Source: Paenibacillus segetis (lineage in GTDB: Bacteria > Bacillota > Bacilli > Paenibacillales > Paenibacillaceae). From it: a DNA stretch of 62,089 bases. This document shows, piece by piece, positions 1-8,365 of the stretch (position 1 is its first letter; each line of letters opens with the position of its first letter). The stretch spans positions 1 through 62,089 of the forward strand of contig NZ_BMFT01000009.1 of the NCBI RefSeq assembly GCF_014639155.1. The letters run 5' to 3'. Under the pieces are notes generated by a model that worked only from the letters and a program-made list of their open reading frames with translations, was not told the DNA's origin and ran no database searches. The position numbers were made by a program, and so were the translations under genes.

Positions 1-97
1 GGTTCCACACGTACCCATCCCGAACACGACCGTTAAGCCCTCCAGCGCCGATGGTACTTGGACCGCAGGGTCCTGGGAGAGTAGGACGCCGCCAAGC
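1..97 (+). rRNA. rrf: 5S ribosomal RNA, 3' part only
   Basis: The window opens inside a 5S rRNA. The segment CCCGAACACGACCGTTAAGC followed by the loop-E/stem region and the GTAGGACGCCGCCAAGC end is typical of Firmicute 5S rRNA. Roughly the first 20 bases of the gene are missing beyond the left edge. It is the end of an rRNA operon whose 16S and 23S genes lie upstream, outside the window. Confidence 0.95.
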
Positions 98-103
98 AAA
101 CTT

Positions 104-142
104 AAAGAACCACTACCGAATTAACTCGGTAGTGGTTCTTTT
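104..142 (+). terminator. rRNA operon terminator
   Basis: A 16-bp perfect stem (arms at 104-119 and 126-141) with a 6-base loop and a short T run lies seven bases after the 5S end. It is a textbook intrinsic terminator closing the upstream rRNA operon. Confidence 0.93.
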
Positions 143-262
143 GCTATATACATGATCAAGTTTTTGATTTTATATTAAATATGATAAAGTCACCGTATCG
201 AATGAACTGATTTTTACGTTTATATAAGTGTTAGAACAAATAAAAGGAGGTGCGCTGGGATA

Positions 263-1015
263 ATGGTTTATGATCAAAGCCTGAAACAAGATGAGGCACA
301 TAATAATTTTGCCCGGTGGGTCCAGTCGCATCAGTCCGGATTAAGGCAGTATTGTCGCTCCCTCACAGGGTGTTCTGAAGAAGCTGATGATCTTGTGCAG
401 GAGACGTGGTTGAAGGTTTGGATGGTTGCATTAAAGAAGGGTGAGGAACTGGATATCAACAAATCCTTTTTGTATCAAATCGCGAGCCATGTATGGATCG
501 ATCGGTACCGTAAGAAGAAGATTACAACTGATTCGTTACCGGTAGACGAAGACTTACCTAATGACAAACAGATCGATTCGTTTAACCTTTGGATGGCGAT
601 GGAAACGATGGTAACTCGTCTACCAGTTAATCAGCGCATAACACTGTTGTTAATGGATGTTTTTCGGTATACCGCAGGGGAAACAGCAGAGTTGCTAAAT
701 TCAACTGAAGGGGCGGTAAAGGCGGTACTTCATCGTGCCCGTATGAAGCTAAGAACGGTGAAGGAGATCTCCAGCGAGATCGATGATACAGACACGAATA
801 AGATTGAACCAGGGCAATCCAAGGTCGATGAGAAAATCGTATATGCTTATCTGGAAGCTTTTAGAGAGCAGAATACGACAGCCTTAATTATGCTAATGAA
901 TGATAATAGCTCATTGGATGTGGTCCCAGCTATGCTAAATCGTCGCAGAGACAATCAGGTGCAAAGAGTATCTAAATTGGTGAGTAATACAACTCCATAT
1001 GCCATTGCGGCTTAA
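263..1015 (+). CDS. ECF-type sigma-70 family RNA polymerase sigma factor with C-terminal extension
   Basis: This 250-residue protein directs RNA polymerase to alternative promoters. Region 2 is visible around residues 10-90 (EEADDLVQETWLKVW core, then the YRKKK promoter-melting/DNA-contact end), and region 4 around 110-165 (LPVNQRITLLL, then a helix-turn-helix ending AVKAVLHRARMKL). After region 4 there are about 85 extra residues containing VDEKIVYAYLEAFREQNTT, which resembles the start of the SnoaL-like domain carried by some ECF groups such as ECF41, but it is too short to be a complete one. The ATG is preceded by AAAGGAGGTG with good spacing. No anti-sigma gene is adjacent. The next gene, a ClpP protease, starts 17 bases after the stop, so the two are probably co-transcribed. 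The target regulon cannot be read from the sequence. Confidence 0.85.
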   Translation: MVYDQSLKQDEAHNNFARWVQSHQSGLRQYCRSLTGCSEEADDLVQETWLKVWMVALKKGEELDINKSFLYQIASHVWIDRYRKKKITTDSLPVDEDLPNDKQIDSFNLWMAMETMVTRLPVNQRITLLLMDVFRYTAGETAELLNSTEGAVKAVLHRARMKLRTVKEISSEIDDTDTNKIEPGQSKVDEKIVYAYLEAFREQNTTALIMLMNDNSSLDVVPAMLNRRRDNQVQRVSKLVSNTTPYAIAA

Positions 1016-1032
1016 TTTGAGGGGGCGTGTAG

Positions 1033-1623
1033 ATGAGTACAGTTATTCCATATGTCATTGAACAAACAGGTCACGGGGAGCGTTCCTATGATATTTACTC
1101 AAGATTGCTGAAGGATCGCATTATCTTTCTAGGCTCTGCAATCGATGATCAGGTTGCCAACAGCATTACTGCACAGATGCTATTGCTTGCTGCTGAAGAC
1201 CCGGAGAAAGATATTCATTTTTATATTAATAGTCCTGGTGGATCGACCTCAGCTGGGTTCGCCATCTATGATACGATGAAATATGTGAAACCGGATGTGC
1301 AGACGATTTGTTCGGGTATGGCCGCATCCTTTGCTGCGATCTTGTTGTTATCTGGAACAAAGGGCAAGCGTTTTGCGCTCCCTAACAGTGAGATTATGAT
1401 TCATCAGCCTCATGGTGGTGTCCAAGGACAGGCAAGTGATATCGAGATCAGTGCGAGACGAATTATTCGGATCCGCGAGAGACTAAATAGCATTGCTGCA
1501 GAGCAAACGGGTCAGCCGATAGAACGAATTGCCAAGGATATGGACCGGGATTATTTCATGTCTGCGGAGGAAGCCCTCGAGTATGGAGTAATAGATAAAG
1601 TCATCCATCAAGAAAGAGCATAG
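1033..1623 (+). CDS. clpP: ATP-dependent Clp protease proteolytic subunit, divergent paralogue
   Basis: Serine protease subunit that forms the ClpP barrel and degrades proteins fed by Clp ATPases in the cytoplasm. Length (196 residues) is normal. The catalytic triad appears as Ser99 in GMAASFAAILLLSG, His124 in IMIHQPHGG and Asp173 in MDRDYFMS. The residues after the nucleophile (SFAAILLLSG) differ from the usual SMGAFLLAAG of the main housekeeping ClpP, so this is more likely a second, specialised ClpP than the sole copy. It has a strong GAGGGGG ribosome binding site and follows the ECF sigma gene by 17 bases. A hairpin terminator follows at 1641. Family assignment is certain. The paralogue reading is inference from the divergent active-site flank. 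Confidence 0.93.
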   Translation: MSTVIPYVIEQTGHGERSYDIYSRLLKDRIIFLGSAIDDQVANSITAQMLLLAAEDPEKDIHFYINSPGGSTSAGFAIYDTMKYVKPDVQTICSGMAASFAAILLLSGTKGKRFALPNSEIMIHQPHGGVQGQASDIEISARRIIRIRERLNSIAAEQTGQPIERIAKDMDRDYFMSAEEALEYGVIDKVIHQERA

Positions 1624-1640
1624 GCTCATATCAGACGAAG

Positions 1641-1679
1641 AAGATCATTTTCCTTTTTAAGGAGAGTGATCTTTCTTTT
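1641..1679 (+). terminator. terminator of sigma-clpP operon
   Basis: Arms AAGATCATTTTCCTT and AAGGAGAGTGATCTT pair with a few G-U pairs and are followed by TTCTTTT. From here to the guaB promoter at 1814 I see no gene or known riboswitch. Confidence 0.8.
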
Positions 1680-1813
1680 GTTAATGGAGAATGTTTTTAA
1701 ATGATTTAGGGCAAAAATAGGTGCGTATAGATATGCTCTATTGTGTATGTGTACACGTACCAGAGACACTCGAATGCTGGTAGAAGACTCCCTGAGATTC
1801 CAGCCGCTTATTC

Positions 1814-1842
1814 TTGACAGGCTATAGGCCCTTTGCTAAGAT
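1814..1842 (+). promoter_or_regulatory. SigA-type promoter of guaB
   Basis: TTGACA at 1814-1819 and TAAGAT at 1837-1842 are separated by 17 bases. This gives a leader of about 85 bases before the guaB GTG start. No purine riboswitch core was recognised in the leader. Confidence 0.7.
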
Positions 1843-1934
1843 GGCAATAATATATTTTCGTAAGTGTCGCTCTGGCCTTGATTTTAAAGGATAATCGGCC
1901 AACTAGAAATAAAAAATAAGGAGGACAAATCAAG

Positions 1935-3392
1935 GTGTGGGAGAGTAAATTTAATAAAGAAGGCTTAACGTTTGATGATGTTCTATTGGTTCCACGTAAA
2001 TCGGAAGTGCTACCTAAAGAGGTTGATGTGTCCACAAGACTCAGCGATAAGGTAAAGCTGAACATTCCATTAATTAGTGCAGGGATGGATACGGTAACGG
2101 AGGCTGCCTTGGCGATAGCGATCGCTAGAGAGGGTGGCATGGGGGTCATCCATAAGAATATGTCGATCGAACAACAAGCCGAAGAAGTGGATCGGGTAAA
2201 ACGTTCGGAGAGCGGTGTAATTACCAATCCATTCTCACTTACACCGGATCATCTTGTCTCGGATGCGGAAGTTGTCATGGGCAAATTCAGAATTTCTGGT
2301 GTGCCTATTGTTGATGATACGAAAAAACTCGTAGGTATTCTTACCAATCGTGACCTACGCTTTGTCCACGATTATAGTATTAAGATCAGTGAAGTCATGA
2401 CACATGAGAACCTGGTAACAGCGCCTGTAGGAACAACTCTTCAAGAGGCTGAAGGCATTCTTCAAAAGCACAAAATTGAGAAGCTGCCATTGGTTGACGA
2501 GAACAACATCCTTAAAGGTCTTATTACCATTAAAGATATTGAGAAAGCCATTCAATTCCCTAATGCAGCCAAAGATTCTCAAGGCCGATTAATCGTTGCG
2601 GGCGCTATCGGGATTGGTAAAGATACATTTGAACGGACTGACGCACTAGTTAAAGCGGGTGTAGATGCGATTACTGTGGATTCAGCGCATGGCCACCATA
2701 TCAATATTATCGAGGCTGTAGCTGGCCTACGTGCACGTTATCCGGAGCTTACAATTATTGCTGGTAACGTAGCTACAGGTGAAGCTACACGAGCTCTAAT
2801 TGAAGCGGGAGCATCTGTTGTCAAAGTCGGCATTGGTCCAGGCTCTATTTGTACAACACGGGTTATCGCTGGTATCGGCGTACCGCAAATTACAGCCATT
2901 TATGATTGTGCTTCAGTAGCACGTGAATATGGAATTCCAATTATCGCTGACGGAGGTATTAAATACTCTGGTGAGATCACCAAGGCGATTGCTGCAGGCG
3001 CTCACGCGGTTATGTTGGGTAGTTTGTTTGCTGGTACAGAGGAAAGCCCAGGCGAGTCAGAGATTTATCAGGGTCGCCGCTACAAGGTATACAGAGGTAT
3101 GGGTTCACTCGGCGCTATGAAGATGGGTAGTAAAGACCGTTATTTCCAAGAGGACGATAAGAAGCTTGTGCCAGAAGGAATCGAAGGTCGTGTTGCTTAT
3201 AAAGGACCACTTTCCGATACGATTCACCAATTGCTTGGCGGTCTACGTTCCGGTATGGGATATTGTGGTACACCATCTCTAGATGTATTGCGTAATGATA
3301 CACAATTTATTCGGATCACAGGAGCAGGCCTTCGCGAAAGTCATCCTCATGATGTTCAAATCACGAAGGAAGCACCTAACTATTCTGTTTAA
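1935..3392 (+). CDS. guaB: IMP dehydrogenase
   Basis: Oxidises IMP to XMP with NAD+, the committed step of guanine nucleotide synthesis in the cytoplasm. The 485 residues are full length. The (beta/alpha)8 barrel is interrupted by a CBS-domain pair at about residues 95-205. The catalytic loop GIGPGSICTTR places the nucleophile at Cys306, and the flap region carries YRGMGSLGAM. The start is GTG, supported by AAGGAGG about 12 bases upstream and by the N-terminus WESKFNKEGLTFDDVLLVP typical of the family. It has its own promoter and terminator. guaB followed by dacA, pdxS, pdxT and serS is the same order as near the B. subtilis origin. Confidence 0.98.
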   Translation: MWESKFNKEGLTFDDVLLVPRKSEVLPKEVDVSTRLSDKVKLNIPLISAGMDTVTEAALAIAIAREGGMGVIHKNMSIEQQAEEVDRVKRSESGVITNPFSLTPDHLVSDAEVVMGKFRISGVPIVDDTKKLVGILTNRDLRFVHDYSIKISEVMTHENLVTAPVGTTLQEAEGILQKHKIEKLPLVDENNILKGLITIKDIEKAIQFPNAAKDSQGRLIVAGAIGIGKDTFERTDALVKAGVDAITVDSAHGHHINIIEAVAGLRARYPELTIIAGNVATGEATRALIEAGASVVKVGIGPGSICTTRVIAGIGVPQITAIYDCASVAREYGIPIIADGGIKYSGEITKAIAAGAHAVMLGSLFAGTEESPGESEIYQGRRYKVYRGMGSLGAMKMGSKDRYFQEDDKKLVPEGIEGRVAYKGPLSDTIHQLLGGLRSGMGYCGTPSLDVLRNDTQFIRITGAGLRESHPHDVQITKEAPNYSV

Positions 3393-3419
3393 TTTCTGTT
3401 AAATTTTACAATTCACATC

Positions 3420-3454
3420 AAGCAGGGCGATTTTCGCCCTGCTTGTCTTTTTTT
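3420..3454 (+). terminator. guaB terminator
   Basis: Perfect 11-bp stem (AAGCAGGGCGA and its complement, 3420-3430 and 3434-3444) followed by GTC and seven T residues. Confidence 0.92.
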
Positions 3455-3467
3455 GCGGTATACCCTG

Positions 3468-3476
3468 TGATAGAAT
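3468..3476 (+). promoter_or_regulatory. extended -10 promoter of dacA
   Basis: TGATAGAAT is an extended -10 element (TG at 3468-3469, TAGAAT at 3471-3476) with no good -35. Transcription would start near 3483. That leaves no room for an ATG at 3488 to have a ribosome binding site and favours the TTG at 3521 as the dacA start. Confidence 0.5.
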
Positions 3477-3520
3477 AGATAGAGCAAATGAACGTGAATA
3501 TGAGAGGAGCTTTAATAGCA

Positions 3521-4921
3521 TTGAAACTTAAAAAATCTAAACCAACAACTACAAAACGGCATCTGGTTCGCAAAAGTGTTGCTTCTGTTTTGTTACTGAA
3601 CATGTTGTGCTTCTCTCTGGTTCCCGCAATGGCTTTGGCAGAAGGAACTCAAGGAACTCAAACAGAAGCTCCATCAACGAAACCGGCATCTCAAAAGAAT
3701 GCAGCTAGTAAGATTCCTAGCGTAGAATCGCTAGACCTACAGGTTCGATCTGCTATTTTGCTAGAACCAGTATCTGGCCAAGTACTACTTAATGTAAATG
3801 GAGATTTAGCACTTCCTCCAGCGAGTATGACGAAGATGATGACCGAATACATTGTGGCCGATCTCGTCAAAAAAGGACAATTTGCGTGGGATGATGTCGT
3901 GACGGTTCGGAAGAATGCCGCCAAAACGGTAGGCTCACGAATTTTCCTAGCAGAGGGAGATCAACATACAATAGAAGAGTTGTATACTGCTATGGCAATG
4001 GCATCTGCAAATGATGCTACGGTTGCGTTGGCAGAGCATGTTGCTGGCTCGGAATTGGCGTTTGTAGATATGATGAATGAAGAGGCAAAGCGGATGGGGA
4101 TGAAGACAGCTCATTTTGCTAACTCTACAGGGCTAGACATTAAGGATATGCCTAAGGAATTCCAACCGGATAGCACGGAGGAAACGGTCATGTCTGCGAT
4201 GGATGCAGCGATTCTAGCAAAGTATATCGTAACCGACCATCCCGACTTTAACCGATTCACTACGATTCAATCCAAGAAATTCCGTGAACGGGACAAGCAA
4301 CCGATGATTAACCTGAACTATATGCTCGAAGCAAATAAAAGTGTTACCAACTTCAAACAGTTTGCCTATGAAGGCATGGATGGTTTGAAGACCGGACATA
4401 CCGCAAATGCGGGAAACTGCTTCACCGGGACTGCTATTAGGAACGGAGTAAGGTATATAAGTGTTGTCATGGGCACATCGAGTGAAAAATCTCGTTTCGT
4501 TGAGACTCGCAAGGTACTTGATTATGGATTTAATAACTTTGAAACGAAGCAGATTGTTGCTCCAAAGGTAACGGTTGCTGGTAGTGAATTTGTTACAGTG
4601 AAGAAAGCTAAAGACACTCAGGTTCCTCTTGTTACTGATCAAGGGGTGGACTTTGTTATTCCTAAAGGTGCTGACACAAGCACGTTGGAAGCTAAGGTGA
4701 CGATGAATAATGAGACGTTAACGGCTCCATTGAAGCAGGGGACAAAGGTTGGAACGGTCACGTACTCCTATAAACCGGCTGGAATGGATCAAACACTGGA
4801 AAAAACAGTTAACCTGATTACCGCTCAAGATGCGGAGAAGGCAAATTGGTTCAAGTTGTTCATGCGTGCCATTGGTGAGTTCTTCGGAGACCTATTTAAT
4901 GGAATCAAAAATCTGTTTTAA
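3521..4921 (+). CDS. dacA: D-alanyl-D-alanine carboxypeptidase (PBP5 family)
   Basis: Low-molecular-weight penicillin-binding protein that trims the terminal D-Ala from peptidoglycan stem pentapeptides at the outer face of the membrane. The three active-site motifs are present, counted from the TTG start: SMTK with Ser102, SAN at 162-164 and KTG at 290-292. A signal peptide (basic start, hydrophobic segment, cleavage near AMALAEG) is clear. A beta-rich PBP5 C-terminal domain is followed by an amphipathic end (WFKLFMRAIGEFFGDLF) that should tether the protein to the membrane. I chose TTG at 3521 because AGAGGAG lies 11 bases upstream. An in-frame ATG at 3488 adds 11 residues but has no ribosome binding site and sits almost at the predicted transcription start. 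Confidence 0.95.
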   Translation: MKLKKSKPTTTKRHLVRKSVASVLLLNMLCFSLVPAMALAEGTQGTQTEAPSTKPASQKNAASKIPSVESLDLQVRSAILLEPVSGQVLLNVNGDLALPPASMTKMMTEYIVADLVKKGQFAWDDVVTVRKNAAKTVGSRIFLAEGDQHTIEELYTAMAMASANDATVALAEHVAGSELAFVDMMNEEAKRMGMKTAHFANSTGLDIKDMPKEFQPDSTEETVMSAMDAAILAKYIVTDHPDFNRFTTIQSKKFRERDKQPMINLNYMLEANKSVTNFKQFAYEGMDGLKTGHTANAGNCFTGTAIRNGVRYISVVMGTSSEKSRFVETRKVLDYGFNNFETKQIVAPKVTVAGSEFVTVKKAKDTQVPLVTDQGVDFVIPKGADTSTLEAKVTMNNETLTAPLKQGTKVGTVTYSYKPAGMDQTLEKTVNLITAQDAEKANWFKLFMRAIGEFFGDLFNGIKNLF

Positions 4922-4922
4922 G

Positions 4923-4956
4923 ATATACAAACCCGACCAAATGGGTTGTATATTTA
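4923..4956 (+). terminator. possible weak terminator after dacA
   Basis: ATATACAA(A)CCC pairs with GGGTTGTATAT with one bulged A and an 8-base loop. The following T run is short (TTTAT), so termination would be partial at best. Confidence 0.45.
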
Positions 4957-5027
4957 TGGACTATATTGTAAAATTACAAGTTAGATTATACAGGTAGAGA
5001 TTGTTCTATTAATAAGGGGGCGTGGAT

Positions 5028-5909
5028 ATGGAAACCGGAACATCGCGGGTAAAAAGAGGTATGGCTGATATGCAAAAAGGTGGCGTCATTATGGATGTCA
5101 TGAACGCCGAACAAGCTAAAATAGCTGAGGCGGCAGGTGCAACGGCTGTTATGGCTTTGGAACGTGTCCCTTCAGATATCCGGGCAGCTGGTGGAGTTGC
5201 TCGTATGGCAGACCCAACCATTGTTGAGGAAGTTATGAAAGTGGTCACCATTCCGGTTATGGCGAAGGCTCGCATAGGACATTTCGTTGAAGCGAAAGTT
5301 CTGGAATCTCTTGGGGTAGACTATCTAGATGAGAGCGAAGTTCTTACACCCGCTGATGAAGTATTCCATATCGACAAACGTGATTTCACAGTCCCATTTG
5401 TATGCGGAGCTAAGGATCTTGGCGAGGCATTGCGCCGGATTAGTGAAGGAGCATCGATGATTCGGACCAAGGGTGAACCTGGAACAGGTAACATCGTTGA
5501 GGCCGTTCGTCATATGCGTCTCATTAATAGTCAAATTCGTAAGGTACAGAGCTTGTCCAAAGATGAGCTATATGCTGAAGCGAAGAACTTGGGCGTAGCC
5601 TATGAATTGCTGCTTGAAGTGCATGAGACTGGTAAATTGCAGGTTGTTAACTTCGCTGCAGGTGGTGTGGCTACGCCGGCAGATGCAGCACTCATGATGC
5701 ATTTGGGAGCCGATGGTGTATTCGTGGGTTCAGGTATTTTCAAATCGGAGAGTCCTGAGAAATTTGCCCGCGCAATTGTAGAAGCAACCACACATTATAC
5801 TGACTATAAACTGATTGCCGAAGTTTCCAAGAATTTGGGAGCGCCTATGAAAGGTATTGAAATTTCGAAATTGTCGCCGTCTGAGCGGATGTCTGAGCGC
5901 GGCTGGTAA
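5028..5909 (+). CDS. pdxS: pyridoxal 5'-phosphate synthase, lyase subunit
   Basis: Makes PLP from ribose 5-phosphate, glyceraldehyde 3-phosphate and ammonia supplied by PdxT, in a large cytoplasmic synthase-glutaminase complex. The 293 residues match the family closely. The two catalytic lysines are Lys80 (VMAKARIGH) and Lys148 (IRTKGEPGTGN). I chose ATG at 5028 because the GGGGG of the ribosome binding site is 7 bases away and METGTSRVKRG aligns with known PdxS starts. An upstream in-frame GTG at 5022 touches the binding site. pdxT follows 18 bases later in the same operon. Confidence 0.98.
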   Translation: METGTSRVKRGMADMQKGGVIMDVMNAEQAKIAEAAGATAVMALERVPSDIRAAGGVARMADPTIVEEVMKVVTIPVMAKARIGHFVEAKVLESLGVDYLDESEVLTPADEVFHIDKRDFTVPFVCGAKDLGEALRRISEGASMIRTKGEPGTGNIVEAVRHMRLINSQIRKVQSLSKDELYAEAKNLGVAYELLLEVHETGKLQVVNFAAGGVATPADAALMMHLGADGVFVGSGIFKSESPEKFARAIVEATTHYTDYKLIAEVSKNLGAPMKGIEISKLSPSERMSERGW

Positions 5910-5927
5910 TAGGAAGAAGGCCTAGTC

Positions 5928-6512
5928 ATGAAGGTGGGAGTATTGGCGCTACAAGGCGCTGTTGCAGAACATATTGCAAGCATACAAAGTGCTGGAGCCG
6001 AAGGAGTGCCTGTGAAGCACCCCGAGCAACTGGGAGAAATCGATGGTTTGATTATTCCTGGCGGTGAGAGCACGACGATTGGTAAGTTGATGAGAAAGTA
6101 TGGCTTCATCGAGGCTATTACGGAGTTTTCGCATCAAGGCAAGCCGATCTTTGGTACTTGCGCCGGATTGATTGTCTTGGCCAAGGGAATTGAGGGCGAG
6201 GAAGAGGCCCACCTAGGCTTAATGGACATTACAGTCTCTCGTAACGCCTTCGGACGTCAACGGGAGAGTTTCGAGACAGACCTTGAGGTAAAGGGACTTA
6301 CAGAGCCACTGCGTGCTGTGTTTATTCGTGCTCCGCTCATCACTTCAGTAGCCGATGGAGTTGAAGTATTGGCTACTTATCGTGATGAGATTGTCACAGC
6401 CCGTCAGGGGCATCTCCTCGTGTCATCGTTCCACCCAGAACTGACAGAGGATTATTCGTTGCATAAGTATTTTGTAGAAATGATTCAAAGAAGTCATGTA
6501 GCAGTAAAATAG
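5928..6512 (+). CDS. pdxT: pyridoxal 5'-phosphate synthase, glutaminase subunit
   Basis: Class I-like glutamine amidotransferase that hydrolyses glutamine and channels ammonia to PdxS. The 194 residues are normal length. The triad is Cys78 in FGTCAGLI, His169 and Glu171 in SSFHPELTED. GGESTT at 46-51 is the oxyanion region. The gene follows pdxS after 18 bases with an AAGAAGG ribosome binding site, so the two subunits are made together, and a terminator closes the pair at 6526. Confidence 0.98.
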   Translation: MKVGVLALQGAVAEHIASIQSAGAEGVPVKHPEQLGEIDGLIIPGGESTTIGKLMRKYGFIEAITEFSHQGKPIFGTCAGLIVLAKGIEGEEEAHLGLMDITVSRNAFGRQRESFETDLEVKGLTEPLRAVFIRAPLITSVADGVEVLATYRDEIVTARQGHLLVSSFHPELTEDYSLHKYFVEMIQRSHVAVK

Positions 6513-6525
6513 TACTATTCTTGTT

Positions 6526-6560
6526 ACCTTGACTCCTTTCCAGGGTTGAGGTTGTTTTTT
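6526..6560 (+). terminator. pdxST terminator
   Basis: ACCTTGACTCC pairs with GGGTTGAGGT, using some G-U pairs, and is followed by a run of seven T. The remaining bases up to serS contain no T-box core that I can recognise. Confidence 0.7.
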
Positions 6561-6660
6561 TGCAGGAACACCATGTTTCCGGCGGTTCCCGGCAGTAGGC
6601 ATATTCTTAAACGCGGATAGTACATAGCTGCTCAGGGATGATTCTAGGAGGGACTACCCA

Positions 6661-7944
6661 ATGTTAGATGTTAAAATATTGCGAAATGAATACCAGCGCG
6701 TCGAAGAGGCGCTCAAAAATCGGGGAAAATCATTAAACCTTATTTCGGGTTTTCCACCACTGGATGAGAAACGCCGGGAGCTACTGCAGGAGAGCGAGTC
6801 GCTGAAGAGCCGCCGCAATACGGTATCTGCGGAAGTAGCTAAGCGGAAGAAGAACAAGGAAGATGCTGATGAACTGATCGTAGAGATGCGCGAAGTTGGC
6901 GATCGAATTAAAGAGTTGGATGATGAAGTCCGCTCTCTTGAGGCTCAGATCGAGGAACTGACGATGGCGATCCCTAATATTCCGAATGATAGCGTACCTA
7001 TTGGCGCTTCGGAAGATGACAATGTGGAAATTCGTCGTTGGAGTGAGCCCAAGTCATTCTCATTTACCCCTAAAGCTCACTGGGACATTGCGGTGGACTT
7101 AGGAATTCTAGATTTTGAGGCAGGAGCCAAAGTAACGGGATCACGGTTTACCTTTTATAAAGGCTTAGGTGCACGTTTAGAACGGGCGCTGATCAATTTC
7201 ATGATGGATTTGCACAGTAATGAGCATGGTTATGAAGAGATGTTGCCACCTTATATCGTTAATCGTGATAGCCTATATGGAACAGGACAACTTCCGAAGT
7301 TCGAAGAGGATCTCTTCAAGCTAACGGAGGACGGTTATTATCTGATCCCGACTGCAGAAGTTCCGGTAACGAACTACCACCGCGATGAAATTCTAACAGG
7401 TGAAGAATTGCCACATCATTATGTGGCATACAGCTCTTGTTTCCGTTCAGAAGCGGGTGCTGCCGGCCGTGATACGCGGGGCTTGATCCGCCAACATCAA
7501 TTCAACAAGGTTGAGATGATCAAAATTGTTCATCCTGATACCTCATATGATGAATTGGAGAAAATGACGCAGAACGCAGAACGTGTGTTGCAATTGCTGC
7601 AATTGCCTTATCGTGTACTTGCGCTATGTACAGGTGATTTAGGTTTCACCGCTGCAAAAACGTATGACCTTGAAGTATGGTTACCGGAGTCGGGTGCGTA
7701 TAGAGAAATCTCCTCTTGCTCTAATGTTGAAGATTTCCAAGCTCGTCGGGCGAATATTCGCTTCCGTCCAGAGCCTAAATCGAAGCCAGAATTTGTGCAT
7801 ACATTGAATGGATCAGGGCTAGCAGTAGGTCGAACCGTAGCAGCGATTCTGGAAAATTATCAATTGGAAGACGGAAGTGTAGAAGTGCCGGAAGTACTTC
7901 GTCCTTACATGGGTAATTTGCAGATCATCTCCAAAAGAAAATAA
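6661..7944 (+). CDS. serS: seryl-tRNA synthetase
   Basis: Charges tRNA-Ser with serine in the cytoplasm. This is a class II synthetase of normal length (427 residues). The N-terminal long coiled-coil arm that grips the tRNA variable arm spans about residues 28-105. The catalytic core holds motif 2 (CFRSEAGAAGRDTRGL followed by RQHQFNKVE) and motif 3 (NGSGLAVGRTVAAILEN). ATG is preceded by AGGAGGG at 6646. A tRNA-Ser gene lies 12.7 kb downstream. In B. subtilis serS and a tRNA-Ser are nearly adjacent, and here the mannoside locus separates them. Confidence 0.98.
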   Translation: MLDVKILRNEYQRVEEALKNRGKSLNLISGFPPLDEKRRELLQESESLKSRRNTVSAEVAKRKKNKEDADELIVEMREVGDRIKELDDEVRSLEAQIEELTMAIPNIPNDSVPIGASEDDNVEIRRWSEPKSFSFTPKAHWDIAVDLGILDFEAGAKVTGSRFTFYKGLGARLERALINFMMDLHSNEHGYEEMLPPYIVNRDSLYGTGQLPKFEEDLFKLTEDGYYLIPTAEVPVTNYHRDEILTGEELPHHYVAYSSCFRSEAGAAGRDTRGLIRQHQFNKVEMIKIVHPDTSYDELEKMTQNAERVLQLLQLPYRVLALCTGDLGFTAAKTYDLEVWLPESGAYREISSCSNVEDFQARRANIRFRPEPKSKPEFVHTLNGSGLAVGRTVAAILENYQLEDGSVEVPEVLRPYMGNLQIISKRK

Positions 7945-7996
7945 ACGTATCGTGAATTGTCATGAGGCAACTCAGAATAGTTCCGCAAACAGTACG

Positions 7997-8030
7997 AGGT
8001 CAACCAATAACTTTGGTTGACCTTTTTTTA
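7997..8030 (+). terminator. serS terminator
   Basis: Perfect 11-bp stem AGGTCAACCAA with a 5-base loop and seven T. Between here and the promoter block at 8199 no gene is visible. Confidence 0.93.
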
Positions 8031-8198
8031 TTGCAGGGCAGGGAGAAGGGATAATTAGAGAGGGATGGATTGTAAATGTGTATATCTTGCAGAATAAAGC
8101 GATTTCATAAATGACAATTTCCTTATGATTGAAGGATGGTTTATTAACGTGTGATAATGGCCGAAACCCTTATGGATAAAGGATTATGTTATCCGCTG

Positions 8199-8268
8199 TG
8201 ACAATGCAAAATCGACATATTTACGGTATGACCACATGTTGTCTACAATTTTGTTGTAAGCGCTAGCA
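8199..8268 (+). promoter_or_regulatory. promoter/operator block of the solute-binding protein gene, copy 1
   Basis: In order the block contains TGACAATGCA (8199-8208), ACATATTTACGGT (8215-8227) including the -35-like TTTACG, an 18-base spacer, the -10 TACAAT (8244-8249), and TGTAAGCGCTAGCA (8255-8268). The last element matches the CcpA cre consensus at all but one position and would overlap the transcription start. The same elements in the same order recur at 14478-14548 before the permease operon. The upstream TGACAATGCA element is a candidate activator site. That assignment is inference. Confidence 0.7.
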
Positions 8269-8365
8269 ACAGCGCGGTTGAGGAAGATAATATTCGAAGG
8301 ATTGCTTCACTTCGTTTATTATAAAGACAACCTACAATAGAAAACATCAAGAGGAGGAAATGTGT

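Noticed and set aside
1680..1934. Purine riboswitch before guaB
   Set aside because: No conserved purine aptamer core is seen in the leader. Only a standard promoter was found.
6562..6660. T-box leader before serS
   Set aside because: The region is under 100 bases and lacks the T-box core (AGGGTGG-type motif and antiterminator). The same is true before argS.
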